Below are positions 41,559-50,285 of a stretch of DNA of 64,000 nt, in pieces. A program made the position numbers and the translations under genes. The stretch lies in contig NZ_JAGPXN010000001.1 of NCBI RefSeq assembly GCF_018070575.1, forward strand, positions 744,001 to 808,000, read 5' to 3'. Within the stretch, counting starts at the first letter, position 1. Every line of letters starts with the position of its first letter. Below the pieces are notes generated by a model. It made no database searches. It worked only from the letters and a program-made list of their open reading frames with translations, and was not told where the DNA came from. This stretch comes from Micromonospora sp. C31. Lineage in GTDB: Bacteria; Actinomycetota; Actinomycetes; Mycobacteriales; Micromonosporaceae.

Positions 41559-43612
41559 AGCAACTGGTCAGCATCCTGGACGGCAACACCTTCCTGGTCA
41601 GCGACAACCGCGGCGACGTCGAGCCGTCCCTCGACTTCCCGACCGGGCTCTTCTCGTTCGACACCCGTCACCTCTCCACCTGGTTGCTGACCCTCGACGG
41701 CGAACGGCTGCACGCCCTCTCCGTCGACACCGCGGAGTCCTTCCAGACCCGGTTCTTCCTCGTTCCCGGCGAGCCCACGCACTACCTGGACGCGAAGGTC
41801 TCGGTGATCCGGAGCCGGGCCATCGGCGGCAGCTTCGCGGAGGAGCTGACCGTGCTCAACCACTCGGGGAAGGAGATGGAGTTCGTCGTACGCCTCGACA
41901 TGGCCGCCGACTTCGCGGACCTGTTCGAGATCAAGCACGTCCGGCGCAAGATGGGCCACACCACCGCCACCGTCGGCGAGAAGGAGCTGCGACTGGCCTA
42001 CCGCCGGGAGGGGTTCCACCGCGAGACGGTCGTCACCACCAGCGCGCCCGCGCACGTCGAGGTCTCCGGCATGACCTACCGGGTCCGGGTCGGCCCGCGC
42101 GGCGAGTGGACGACCCGGCTGCACGTGTCGACCATCGTCTACGGCGCGCGCGGCGTGGACATCCGGGCCAACCTGCCGCTGTACCGGGGCAGCCGCGACC
42201 CGGACGCCATCCGGAAGGAGCAGGACGACCTGATCGCCCAGGCACCGAAGCTCGGCTGCGACTGCCAGCCGCTGGCCGGGGCGTACCGGCAGAGCCTGAC
42301 CGACCTCGCAGCGCTGCGCTACGAGTCGATCACCCTCGGCGTACGCCTGATGGCGGCCGGCCTGCCGTGGTTCATGACCCTGTTCGGCCGGGACAGCATC
42401 ATCACCTCGCTCCAGGTGGTGCCCTTCCTGCCGGAGCTGGTGCCGCCGACCATCATGATGCTGGCCGGTCTCCAGGGACACCGGATCGACGACTTCCGGG
42501 ACGAGGAACCGGGCAAGATCCTGCACGAACTGCGCTACGGCGAGACGGCGGGCTTCGAGGAACAGCCCCACTCGCCGTACTACGGCTCGGCAGACTCGAC
42601 GCCGCTCTTCCTCATCCTGCTCGACGAGTACGAGCGGTGGACGGGCGACGACAAGCTGGTGCGGGGCCTGGAGGCCCAGGCCCGCGACGCCCTCGCCTGG
42701 ATCGACACGTACGGGGACCTGCTGGGCACCGGCTACCTCTGGTACCAGACCCGCAACCCGGACACCGGCTTGGCGAACCAGTGCTGGAAGGACTCCTGGG
42801 ACGCCATCTCGTACCGTGACGGCCGGTTGCCCGGCTTCCCGCGCGCCACCTGCGAACTACAGGGCTACGCGTACGACGCGAAGATCCGCGGTGCCCGGAT
42901 GGCCCGCGAGTTCTGGGGCGACCCCGCGTACGCCGACCGGTTGGAGCGGGAGGCCGCCGAGCTGAAGATGCGGTTCAACCGGGACTTCTGGATCCCGGAG
43001 CGGGGGTACTACGCGCTCGCCCTGGACGCCGACGGCCGACAGGTGGACGCCCTCACCTCCAACATCGGGCACCTGCTCTGGAGCGGCATCGTGGACGAGT
43101 CGCGGGCCGGTCGGATCGCCGAACACCTGCTGGGGCCGCGGCTCTACTCCGGTTGGGGCGTCCGGACGCTCGCCGACGACCAGGGGCGGTACAACCCCGT
43201 CGGCTACCACGTCGGGACGGTGTGGCCGTTCGACAACTCGATCATCGCCTGGGGGCTGTGGCGGTACGGGTTCCGCCAGGAGGCCGGGCAGATCTGCGGC
43301 GCGATGCTGGAGGCGTCCCGGTTCTTCGGCGGACGGCTGCCGGAGGCCTTCGCCGGCTACGAGCGCAGCGTCACCGACTACCCGGTGGAGTACCCCACCG
43401 CGTGCAGCCCGCAGGCCTGGTCGGCGGGCACGCCGCTGCTGCTGCTGCGGGTGATGCTGGGGCTGGAACCGCAGGGCGAGCACCTGATCATCGATCCCGC
43501 CGTGCCCGAGGGGATGGGGCGCGTCGAGCTGCTCGACATCCCGGGCCGCTGGGGGCACGTCGACGCCCTGGGCCGCAGCCGCACCCCGCACGACCACCCG
43601 CGCGGCCGTTGA
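41555..43612 (+). CDS. Glycogen-debranching-like amylo-alpha-1,6-glucosidase family protein
   Basis: A 685-residue protein. Residues about 1-220 are the glycogen-debranching N-terminal domain (LVSDNRGDVEPSLDFPTGLFSFDTRHL), and about 260-670 an (alpha/alpha)6 barrel: GLPWFMTLFGRDSI, LANQCWKDSWDAI and PVGYHVGTVWPFDNSIIAWGL. The Asp/Glu residues in these blocks would serve catalysis. It is cytoplasmic, as no signal peptide is present. The exact substrate (glycogen, maltodextrin or other glucan) is not shown by the sequence. GTG start within the SCP2 stop. Confidence 0.83.
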   Translation: MKQLVSILDGNTFLVSDNRGDVEPSLDFPTGLFSFDTRHLSTWLLTLDGERLHALSVDTAESFQTRFFLVPGEPTHYLDAKVSVIRSRAIGGSFAEELTVLNHSGKEMEFVVRLDMAADFADLFEIKHVRRKMGHTTATVGEKELRLAYRREGFHRETVVTTSAPAHVEVSGMTYRVRVGPRGEWTTRLHVSTIVYGARGVDIRANLPLYRGSRDPDAIRKEQDDLIAQAPKLGCDCQPLAGAYRQSLTDLAALRYESITLGVRLMAAGLPWFMTLFGRDSIITSLQVVPFLPELVPPTIMMLAGLQGHRIDDFRDEEPGKILHELRYGETAGFEEQPHSPYYGSADSTPLFLILLDEYERWTGDDKLVRGLEAQARDALAWIDTYGDLLGTGYLWYQTRNPDTGLANQCWKDSWDAISYRDGRLPGFPRATCELQGYAYDAKIRGARMAREFWGDPAYADRLEREAAELKMRFNRDFWIPERGYYALALDADGRQVDALTSNIGHLLWSGIVDESRAGRIAEHLLGPRLYSGWGVRTLADDQGRYNPVGYHVGTVWPFDNSIIAWGLWRYGFRQEAGQICGAMLEASRFFGGRLPEAFAGYERSVTDYPVEYPTACSPQAWSAGTPLLLLRVMLGLEPQGEHLIIDPAVPEGMGRVELLDIPGRWGHVDALGRSRTPHDHPRGR

Positions 43613-43621
43613 CCGCCCGGG

Positions 43622-44488
43622 TCAGGCGGGGCAAGCCGTGTTGACCGAGACGACGACCTGGTCCCCCGAGAGGTCGGCGACGACGGTGACCGGGCCACGC
43701 CGGTAGGCGTACGCCTGCGGAACGTCCAGCACCGGGACCCGGGTGACGGGGGCCAGGGCGGCGGCCGGGGACGCGGTCGCCTCGACGCCGGCGGAGCGCG
43801 CGGAGCGGGCGGTGCCGCCGCCGGGGCAGGGCGCGGTGACCAGCTCGGGAGCCGGTCCGCCCGGAGCCCCGAGGACCCGCAGCGCCTCCCCGAGGGCATC
43901 CGCCTCCACACCGGCGGCAGCGGTCGCGGGTACGTCGTAGCCGTCGCCCACCGGCCGACAGCCGGTGTCGACGGTCAGCCGGACGCGGCCGTCCCCCGCG
44001 ACCCTGCCGGCGACCGTGACGAACTCGCCCGCGTCGGCGCGCAGCCGGGGGCCGACGTCCGACGTGACCCGGACCCCGGCCCGCCAGTCCTCGGGAAGCC
44101 GGTCGGCGACCTGCTCCAGCAGCGCCCGCTCCCGGCCCGCCGCGACGAAGACGTCCACCCCGCGGATCAGGGTGGCGCCGTCGGCGAACGGGGTGACGCG
44201 GCAGCCCCGCTCGATCTCGGGCGGGGTCAGCACGGCGGTGTCGCCGGCGGCCGCGACCAGTGCGCCGACCGCGCGGTCGACGACCGGGCCGGCCTCGGCC
44301 AGGGTGCGCTGCTCCCGGACGGTCGGTGGGTCGTTGCGCACCGACGTCCAGGTCAGCGCCGCCAGCAGCACCGCCCAGGCCACGGTGCCGGCGAGCAGCC
44401 AGGGCAGCCACCGTCGGGGGGCCGCCGGCCGGTCGGGACCGGTGGACGGGGCCTGCCCCGCCGCTTGCACGCCGTTCACGGGGGCCAT
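43622..44488 (-). CDS. Hypothetical membrane-anchored protein
   Basis: A 288-residue protein with a short cytoplasmic N-terminus, one hydrophobic helix (about residues 27-47, WLPWLLAGTVAWAVLLAALT) and an exported remainder. Cys at GCRVTP, TGCRPVG, APCPGG and the C-terminal NTACPA could form disulfides. I know no family for it. It is downstream of the sseC/cysA genes on the same strand, 89 bp after a hairpin that probably ends that operon. Confidence 0.6.
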   Translation of the reverse strand: MAPVNGVQAAGQAPSTGPDRPAAPRRWLPWLLAGTVAWAVLLAALTWTSVRNDPPTVREQRTLAEAGPVVDRAVGALVAAAGDTAVLTPPEIERGCRVTPFADGATLIRGVDVFVAAGRERALLEQVADRLPEDWRAGVRVTSDVGPRLRADAGEFVTVAGRVAGDGRVRLTVDTGCRPVGDGYDVPATAAAGVEADALGEALRVLGAPGGPAPELVTAPCPGGGTARSARSAGVEATASPAAALAPVTRVPVLDVPQAYAYRRGPVTVVADLSGDQVVVSVNTACPA

Positions 44489-44523
44489 CGTGTCACGCCG
44501 CCCGGCCGCACCCGGAGACGGCC

Positions 44524-44555
44524 GTGGCCCGCCACCTGCGAGAGGGGCGGGCCAC
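44524..44555 (-). terminator. Hairpin after the DUF1416 gene
   Basis: GTGGCCCGCC (44524-44533) and GGCGGGCCAC (44546-44555) form a perfect 10-bp stem with a 12-nt loop, 22 bp downstream of the sseC stop codon. Confidence 0.7.
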
Positions 44556-44577
44556 GGGCCGATCCGGGCGTGGCAGG

Positions 44578-44901
44578 TCAGGAGGCGACCGTGACGGCGA
44601 CCTCGTTGATGCCGCGGGCGGCGGTCACGGCGGTGTCGCCGTTGCCGTGCCGGGAGAGCGCCCGCAGGGTCCAGGAACCCGGCGCGGCGAAGAACCGGAA
44701 CTGGCCGGCCGGCGAGGTCACCACCTCGGCGGTGAACTCACCGGTCGAGTCGAGCAGCCGGACGTACGCGCCCGGAACGGCCTCGCCCGCGTCGGACCGG
44801 ACGACGCCGGTGATCACGGTCTCCTTCTCCAGGTCCAGGCTCGCGGGCAGCGGAGCGGCCTGGTCGGGTGCGGCGCAGCCGGCAGCGGTGGGTGCGGTCA
44901 T
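44578..44901 (-). CDS. sseC: DUF1416 protein, SseC-like
   Basis: A 107-residue protein with a carboxypeptidase regulatory-like beta fold (VVRSDAGEAVPGAYVRLLDSTGEF, SPAGQFRFFAAPGSWTLRALS). It is the usual partner of the CysA-type sulfurtransferase in actinobacteria, and is named SseC in mycobacteria; its biochemical role is unknown. It starts 3 bp after the cysA stop codon. Confidence 0.84.
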   Translation of the reverse strand: MTAPTAAGCAAPDQAAPLPASLDLEKETVITGVVRSDAGEAVPGAYVRLLDSTGEFTAEVVTSPAGQFRFFAAPGSWTLRALSRHGNGDTAVTAARGINEVAVTVAS

Positions 44902-44904
44902 GGC

Positions 44905-45753
44905 TCAGGCCTCCCCGGGCTCGTCGCCGAGCGCGACCGGCACGCCGACCAGCGAGCCGTACTCGGTCCAGGATCCGTCGTAGTTCTTCACGTTGCGGTG
45001 CCCGAGCAGCTCCTGGAGCACGAACCAGGAGTGCGAGGAGCGCTCGCCGATCCGGCAGTACGCGATCGTCTCGCGGCTGTCGTCCAGCCCGGCGTCGGCG
45101 TAGATCCTGCGCAGCTCGTCGTCGGACTTGAAGGTGCCGTCCTCGTTGGCGGCCTTCGACCACGGCACGCTGATCGCCGTGGGGATGTGACCGGCCCGCT
45201 GGGCCTGCTCCTGGGGCAGGTGGGCGGGGGCCAGCAGCCGGCCGGCGAACTCGTCGGGGCTGCGCACGTCGACCAGGTTCTTGGTGCCGATGGCGGCCAC
45301 GACCTCGTCGCGGAAGGCCCGGATCGAGGTGTCCGGCTCCTGCGCCACGTACTGGGTCGCGGGGCGGGTCACGGCGTCGCGGACCAGCGGGCGGGCGTCG
45401 AGCTCCCACTTCTTGCGGCCGCCGTCGAGCAGCTTCACGTCGCGGTGGCCGTAGAGCTTGAAGTACCAGTACGCGTACGCGGCGAACCAGTTGTTGTTGC
45501 CGCCGTAGAGGACGACGGTGTCGTCGTTGCTGATGCCCCGCTCGGAGAGCAGCGCCTCGAACTGGCTCTTGTTGACGAAGTCCCGGCGCACCTGGTCCTG
45601 GAGGTCGGTCTTCCAGTCCAGCTTGATCGCGCCGGCGATGTGGCCGGTGTCGTAGGCCGAGGTGTCTTCGTCGACCTCGACGAAGACGACGCCCGGGGCG
45701 TCGAGGTTCTTCTCGGCCCAGTCGGCCGAGACGAGTGCGGTGTCGCGACTCAT
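44905..45753 (-). CDS. cysA: Thiosulfate sulfurtransferase (rhodanese), CysA/SseA-type
   Basis: A 282-residue two-domain rhodanese. The catalytic loop CRIGERS (about residue 233) holds the persulfide Cys; the N-terminal domain keeps the fold (YDTGHIAGAIKLDW) but lacks the Cys, as expected. It moves sulfur from thiosulfate to thiol acceptors. ATG at 45753 has AGGGAGTGATCTG upstream. A Cys-rich leader ORF stands 207 bp upstream, so expression is likely tied to cysteine supply. Confidence 0.9.
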   Translation of the reverse strand: MSRDTALVSADWAEKNLDAPGVVFVEVDEDTSAYDTGHIAGAIKLDWKTDLQDQVRRDFVNKSQFEALLSERGISNDDTVVLYGGNNNWFAAYAYWYFKLYGHRDVKLLDGGRKKWELDARPLVRDAVTRPATQYVAQEPDTSIRAFRDEVVAAIGTKNLVDVRSPDEFAGRLLAPAHLPQEQAQRAGHIPTAISVPWSKAANEDGTFKSDDELRRIYADAGLDDSRETIAYCRIGERSSHSWFVLQELLGHRNVKNYDGSWTEYGSLVGVPVALGDEPGEA

Positions 45754-45959
45754 CAGATCACTCCCTGGTGAGGATGAATGGTGAACCAGCACGAGGGCAT
45801 CGAAAGTCGAGACGATCGCACCACGCGCGGGATCCACCGTATGGACGGATCACGGGTTCGTGCGACGGCGCCGCTGCCGGGCGTGGAAAGAGAGCACGGG
45901 AGAAGAAACAAGGCTCCTGCGTGCCGGTGGCCGCCGGGCGGCCGAGGACAGCCCCGCCG
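45754..45959 (-). other. Leader region between the Cys-rich peptide ORF and cysA
   Basis: This 206-bp untranslated stretch holds hairpins: CCCCGCC with GGCGGGG around the leader stop codon, and GGCCGCC with GGCGGCC shortly after. They are suited to attenuation. Otherwise nothing protein-coding is evident. Confidence 0.45.
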
Positions 45960-46037
45960 TCAGATGGCGGGGCGACACAGGCAGGTGGCCACGCGGCACA
46001 GGTCGACCGCGCGCCGTTTGGTGAGGAGTGTCCCCAT
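45960..46037 (-). CDS. Cys-rich leader peptide (cysteine-responsive attenuation)
   Basis: ATG at 46037 to TGA at 45960 encodes 25 residues, MGTLLTKRRAVDLCRVATCL plus CRPAI, with Cys at 14, 19 and 21. It resembles the R-x-VDL-x-RV leader peptides that precede sulfur genes in actinomycetes. TAGGCT (46051-46046) lies 8 nt upstream, so the mRNA probably begins at this ATG. When Cys-tRNA is scarce, ribosomes would stall on the Cys codons and alter the downstream hairpins, raising cysA-sseC expression; that mechanism is inferred from mycobacterial examples. Confidence 0.8.
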   Translation of the reverse strand: MGTLLTKRRAVDLCRVATCLCRPAI

Positions 46038-46140
46038 GAGCAGGGAGCCTACCAGCCGGGCCCGGGGACACCACCGGGCCGACCAGCATCCGGGACGCCC
46101 CGGCCGTCGCACCGAAGCCCGCCACCCCGCGCGCCGCCGG

Positions 46141-46193
46141 TAAGGAAGGGCCCCTTCCTATCGCGATCGGTATAGGAAGGGGCCCTTCCTAAC
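46141..46193. repeat. Palindromic repeat, copy 4
   Basis: TAAGGAAGGGCCCCTTCCTA and TAGGAAGGGGCCCTTCCTAA arms with a different centre (TCGCGATCGGTA). It lies 40 bp downstream of the LmeA-like gene stop and about 100 bp upstream of the Cys leader ORF. Confidence 0.9.
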
Positions 46194-46233
46194 ATCTGGG
46201 GCGGTGCCGGGCCCGGCACGGGCCGCCGCTGGG

Positions 46234-47022
46234 TCAGCCGGTGGCGGAGTTGATCGGTACGTTCCTGGCGTCCGCGGTGACGGCCAGCCCCTCGGGCAGC
46301 GGCCGGACCTCCCGAACGGCGAGCTGGAACGGCAGCTCGGGCAGGGGTACGTCGATGGAGATGCCGCGGGCGTAGTTGTTCAGCAGCACCCGGGCCAGCG
46401 GCAGGTTCGGCAGGCCGTCGGCGTTCAGGTCGTTGAAGCGCAGCGCCACCTTCCCCTCCCTGCCGACGGTGATGTCGGCGGTGCCGGTCACGGTGAGCCG
46501 CTGGCCGAGGATGTCGACCGGGGCGGTGACGGCCAGCCGGCCGTTCTGCTCGCCGAGGGTCAGCCCCGGCCGGTCGAGCAGCTTGGCGAGGCTGTCGTAG
46601 CTGATGGTGCCCGTACCGTCGACCGTCTCGGCGACCACGTCGCCCTGGCCGGAACGGATGGTGTCGAGCGAGGCGCGCACGTTGTGGGCGTCCACGTCGA
46701 GCTTCGGCAGCGCGACCGCGTCGCCCCGCACCGAGCCCTGCACGTCGCGCAGCGCGATGGAGATGCGCTCGTAACGGCCGTCGAGCACCTGGGTGAGGAA
46801 CGGCACGCCGCCGACCTCGACCTCCGGTGGTGCGGACTGCGCGCCCTGCTTGGCGATCTCCTGGCGGACCTGGTCGGCGATGGCCCGCTCGGCCACCCCG
46901 ACGGCGACCCGGTCGGCCACCACGAGCAGGCCACCCAGGATCAGCAGCAGCACGACGAGGGTGATCAGCACCTTGCGCCCGCGTCGCCGGGGCCGCTCCT
47001 CGTACGGGTCGTCGTGCGCCAC
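46234..47022 (-). CDS. DUF2993 protein, LmeA-like
   Basis: A 262-residue protein with a basic N-terminus, one hydrophobic helix (about residues 18-40) and a DUF2993 domain (PFLTQVLDGRYERISIALRDV) outside the membrane. LmeA of mycobacteria supports lipomannan elongation, and other DUF2993 proteins bind lipids; the role here is inferred. GTG at 47022 has AGGAGG 4 nt upstream. It shares strand and direction with the membrane protein gene before it. Confidence 0.78.
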   Translation of the reverse strand: MAHDDPYEERPRRRGRKVLITLVVLLLILGGLLVVADRVAVGVAERAIADQVRQEIAKQGAQSAPPEVEVGGVPFLTQVLDGRYERISIALRDVQGSVRGDAVALPKLDVDAHNVRASLDTIRSGQGDVVAETVDGTGTISYDSLAKLLDRPGLTLGEQNGRLAVTAPVDILGQRLTVTGTADITVGREGKVALRFNDLNADGLPNLPLARVLLNNYARGISIDVPLPELPFQLAVREVRPLPEGLAVTADARNVPINSATG

Positions 47023-47104
47023 GCCGCCTCCTGTCGTCAGTGCCGAGGGTGCCGCGGAGCGGCCCACCGGTGGTACCCGAACCGGGAAAACCTCAACCGC
47101 CGCG

Positions 47105-48157
47105 TCAGAGAACGAGCTTGCACATGGCGTACGCGGCCGGCGCGGCGAGGGCGAACCCGCCGAGCGGCCCCTGCATGTGCCGGGCCACCCACATGGTCGG
47201 CGGCTCCCCCGCCATCAGTCGGCCCGCCTCCGCGTAGCCGACGGCCAGGTCGGCCAGCACGGCGGCGACCGCCGCCACCAGCCCGATGATGGCGGCCCGG
47301 GTCGGGGTGAAGGGCGTCACGAGATAGCTGCCGAGTACGGCGCTGACCAGGGTGCCGACCATCGCGCCGACGACCACGCCGGCCGCGCCCCGGGGCACCT
47401 GGGGGGCCAGCCGCGGCCACGGCGCCACCGCGTCGGTCAACCGGGCGACGACGAGCGCGACCGCGCTGGCGGTGAGGCACACCGTGATGGCCTGGGTGCC
47501 CGCCGGGATCCGGCTGAGCACGATCAGGGTGGCGAAGGCGACGACGCCGACCACGATCAGCAGCGTGCTGCCGAGCGAGTCGGTCACCCGCACCCGGTCG
47601 ACCCGCCGGACGAGCTGGCCGAGCACCCCGAGGACGAAGCCGCCCGCCGCGACGTAGCCCAGCGGCGCCAGACCGGCGACGTCGGTCTGCACGGCCGCGG
47701 TGTCGGCCGCCACCGCGGCGCCGACGCTGACCGCGGCCACCAGCAGCAACGCGGGCGGCCGCATGGCCATCGTCCAGGCCAGCACGAAGAGCAGTTGTAC
47801 GCCGAAGATGACGAACGCGAAGGGCAGCCGGTGCCCCGGGCCGGAGGTCTGCGCCCCGAGCACCAGACCCACCCCGAGCAGGGCGGCGAACCCGGCGACG
47901 GTCAGGGCGAGCGGGCGGCGCACCTCGACCGGCTCGGTCGGCTCCTCGTCCGGCTCGTCGTCCGGCTCGTCGTCGGCCCGGCGGGCCGGCTCGCCGGCCC
48001 GCCGCGCGCGGCGTGGTCCGCTGCGCTCCCGGCGCTCGCCGTCGTCGTCGGGGGCCGGCCCGGTGCGCGGCGCTGGCGGCTGGCCACGGGAGGGGCCGGG
48101 GCGGGGGCCGTCGGGCCACTGGTCGCGGCCGGTCTCGGGCGAGCTGGAGGGAAACAC
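47105..48157 (-). CDS. Polytopic membrane protein with acidic N-terminal region
   Basis: A 350-residue protein. The first 80 residues are hydrophilic, rich in Arg/Pro and then Asp/Glu ([16 protein letters not shown]); the rest holds about seven or eight hydrophobic segments, ending [21 protein letters not shown], which is faintly like CDP-diglyceride synthase proteins. I cannot name it. GTG at 48157; CACGAT lies 6 nt upstream. It is divergent from glnR, with a 250-bp region between. Confidence 0.6.
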   Translation of the reverse strand: MFPSSSPETGRDQWPDGPRPGPSRGQPPAPRTGPAPDDDGERRERSGPRRARRAGEPARRADDEPDDEPDEEPTEPVEVRRPLALTVAGFAALLGVGLVLGAQTSGPGHRLPFAFVIFGVQLLFVLAWTMAMRPPALLLVAAVSVGAAVAADTAAVQTDVAGLAPLGYVAAGGFVLGVLGQLVRRVDRVRVTDSLGSTLLIVVGVVAFATLIVLSRIPAGTQAITVCLTASAVALVVARLTDAVAPWPRLAPQVPRGAAGVVVGAMVGTLVSAVLGSYLVTPFTPTRAAIIGLVAAVAAVLADLAVGYAEAGRLMAGEPPTMWVARHMQGPLGGFALAAPAAYAMCKLVL

Positions 48158-48408
48158 GCCCCGATCGTGCCAGACCCGCCGGCCGGGGCGGGGACCACGG
48201 TTTCGGCAACGTTAAAACCTGGGGCACGATCATGGGCAAGCCGGGCAAACGGGAAAGGACGCGGAGGCCCGGCCGGGGCGATCGGTTACGCTCAAGCCGT
48301 TACCCGCCCGTCAGCGACGCCGGGACCCACGCAAGTTCATCAGCGCCACACCCCGCCGCGGAGTGCGCTGGTCGCGCGCGGCCGACGGCCGCCGGGACGG
48401 AGGTGATC

Positions 48409-49122
48409 GTGGAGATCCTGCTGCTGGTTACCGCGCGCGCAGGCGAACCGTCCGCAGTGCTGCCGGCGCTCGACCTGCTGCCGCACTCGGTCCGCACCGC
48501 GCCCCGCGACGTCCGCACCCTGGTCGCCGGCCCCAGCCCGGACGCGGTGCTGGTCGACGCCCGCTCCGAGCTGAGCGAGGCCCGGGCGACCTGCCGGATG
48601 CTGCACGCCACCGGCCTCGGGGTGCCGCTGGTCGCGGTCGTCACCGAGGCCGGCCTGATCGCGCTCAACGCCGACTGGGGCGTCGACGACGTCATTCTCG
48701 CCGCCGCCGGCCCGGCCGAGGTGGAGGCCCGGCTGCGGCTCGCCGTAGGGCGGCTGGACAACGCCACCTCCGGCGCGGGCGGCTCGATCCGCGCCGGCGA
48801 GTTGACGATCGACCCGGACACCTATGCCGCGAAGCTCAAGGGCCGGCCGCTCGACCTCACCTACAAGGAGTTCGAGCTGCTGAAGTTCCTTGCCCAGCAC
48901 CCGGGCCGGGTGTTCACCCGCGACCAACTCCTGCGCGAGGTGTGGGGCTACGACTACTTCGGCGGCACCCGCACGGTCGACGTGCACGTCCGGCGGCTGC
49001 GGGCCAAGCTCGGCTCCGAGTACGAGTCGATGATCGGCACGGTGCGGCAGGTGGGCTACAAGTTCGTCGTACCGCCCTCCCGGTCCCTGCCGGAGAGCGA
49101 GCACGCTCCCCTGCCGGTCTGA
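48409..49122 (+). CDS. glnR: GlnR-type orphan response regulator of nitrogen metabolism
   Basis: A 237-residue OmpR-family protein. The receiver part ([50 protein letters not shown]) and winged helix ([38 protein letters not shown]) match GlnR of streptomycetes, which acts without a kinase and controls glutamine synthetase and ammonium transport. GTG at 48409 is preceded at once by GGAGGTGATC, complementary to the 16S rRNA 3' end; the GTG inside that string (48403) is an alternative. A likely promoter TACGCT lies at 48287-48292, giving a leader of about 110 nt. Confidence 0.88.
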   Translation: MEILLLVTARAGEPSAVLPALDLLPHSVRTAPRDVRTLVAGPSPDAVLVDARSELSEARATCRMLHATGLGVPLVAVVTEAGLIALNADWGVDDVILAAAGPAEVEARLRLAVGRLDNATSGAGGSIRAGELTIDPDTYAAKLKGRPLDLTYKEFELLKFLAQHPGRVFTRDQLLREVWGYDYFGGTRTVDVHVRRLRAKLGSEYESMIGTVRQVGYKFVVPPSRSLPESEHAPLPV

Positions 49123-49222
49123 CTTCCCGGCTCCTTCGGGGACTGTGCCGGATATGCCCCTTCTGCGCAGCTCGTCGGATCTATTCTGACTGCCGGGTTT
49201 GCGATTGCAGGGGGGCGACGGG

Positions 49223-50182
49223 GTGCGCATCGACCACGGGAGCGGCAGCGGATCGGCACGGACGCGCCCACTGATCCGGGACCCCTCGGCCGCGCGCACC
49301 ATCGGTCTCGTCGCGCTGACGGTCGCCGCGCTACTCGGCTCCGCGTACGCCCTCGGGCGCAGCCTGGTCCCCGAACCGCCGACGTCCCGGTCCAACGTGA
49401 CCACCAGCGCCACCGGCCCGCACTACGCCGACCAGCCCCCGGCGGACGACGCCCCCCGCCGTACGCCGACGGGTGACCCGGGCACCGCCCCGGCCAGCGA
49501 CCCGGGCACCGCCCCGACGGAGGCCGGGCAGGACGGCGGGGCCGGCCCCGACGGCGCGCCGCAGCCGGGCCCGGCCGACGGGCCGTTCGGCACGCAGACG
49601 ACCAGCGGCACCTCGCTGGTCGCGCTGACCTTCGACGACGGACCGGATCCGCAGTTCACGCCGCAGGTGCTCGCCCTGCTCCGCGCGTACCAGGTGCGGG
49701 CCACGTTCTGCGTGGTGGGCGAGAACGCGCAACGCCACCCGGACCTGGTCCGGGCCATCGCGTCCGACGGGCACACCCTGTGCAACCACAGCTGGAACCA
49801 CGACGTCACCCTCGGCCGGCGGTCGCCCGCCGCCATCCGTACGGACCTGCTGCGCACCAGCGACGCGATCCGGGCGGCGGTGCCCGACGCGCCGATCACG
49901 TACTACCGGCAGCCCGGCGGCGCCTGGACGGGGCAGGTGGTGTCGGTGGCCCAGGAACTCGGCATGACGCCGCTGCACTGGACGGTGGACCCGTCGGACT
50001 GGGAGAGGCCGGGTGCCGGCCGGATCGCGGCGACGGTCGTCGCGGGCGTGGTACCCGGCTCGGTCGTGCTGCTGCACGACGCCGGCGGCGACCGACAGGG
50101 CACGGTGGACGCGTTGCACCGCATCCTGCCGGACCTGACCAGCAGGTTCGAGGTGGAGGCGCTGCCCGACGGGGTGACATGA
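49223..50182 (+). CDS. Membrane-anchored polysaccharide deacetylase (NodB family)
   Basis: A 319-residue protein. An N-terminal signal anchor (about residues 26-48) and a Pro/Gly/Ala-rich linker (with repeats DPGTAP) precede the NodB domain: TFDDGPDPQFTP (catalytic Asp and metal Asp), NHSWNHDVTL (metal His pair), YRQPGGAW and VLLHDAGGD. It should remove acetyl groups from peptidoglycan or another amino-sugar polymer outside the cell. The GTG at 49223 has GGGGGG upstream; a TTG 24 bp earlier is possible. Confidence 0.83.
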   Translation: MRIDHGSGSGSARTRPLIRDPSAARTIGLVALTVAALLGSAYALGRSLVPEPPTSRSNVTTSATGPHYADQPPADDAPRRTPTGDPGTAPASDPGTAPTEAGQDGGAGPDGAPQPGPADGPFGTQTTSGTSLVALTFDDGPDPQFTPQVLALLRAYQVRATFCVVGENAQRHPDLVRAIASDGHTLCNHSWNHDVTLGRRSPAAIRTDLLRTSDAIRAAVPDAPITYYRQPGGAWTGQVVSVAQELGMTPLHWTVDPSDWERPGAGRIAATVVAGVVPGSVVLLHDAGGDRQGTVDALHRILPDLTSRFEVEALPDGVT

Positions 50183-50285
50183 GTCAGCCCCCACCGGCGG
50201 TCGGGCGGGGAACGCCCGCCGACACACCGCCCGGCGGCCGATCGAGCCCGGCGGCACCGGGGGCCCACCCGACTACGGTGACGTC

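Noticed and set aside
43622..44488. Assignment of the membrane-anchored protein to a sulfur-oxidation role because of its sulfurtransferase neighbours
   Set aside because: No family motif supports it and a terminator separates it from the cysA-sseC genes.
48233..48408. N-terminal extension of GlnR from an ATG near 48233
   Set aside because: The extension resembles no GlnR protein, and GGAGGTGATC directly before 48409 marks the true start.
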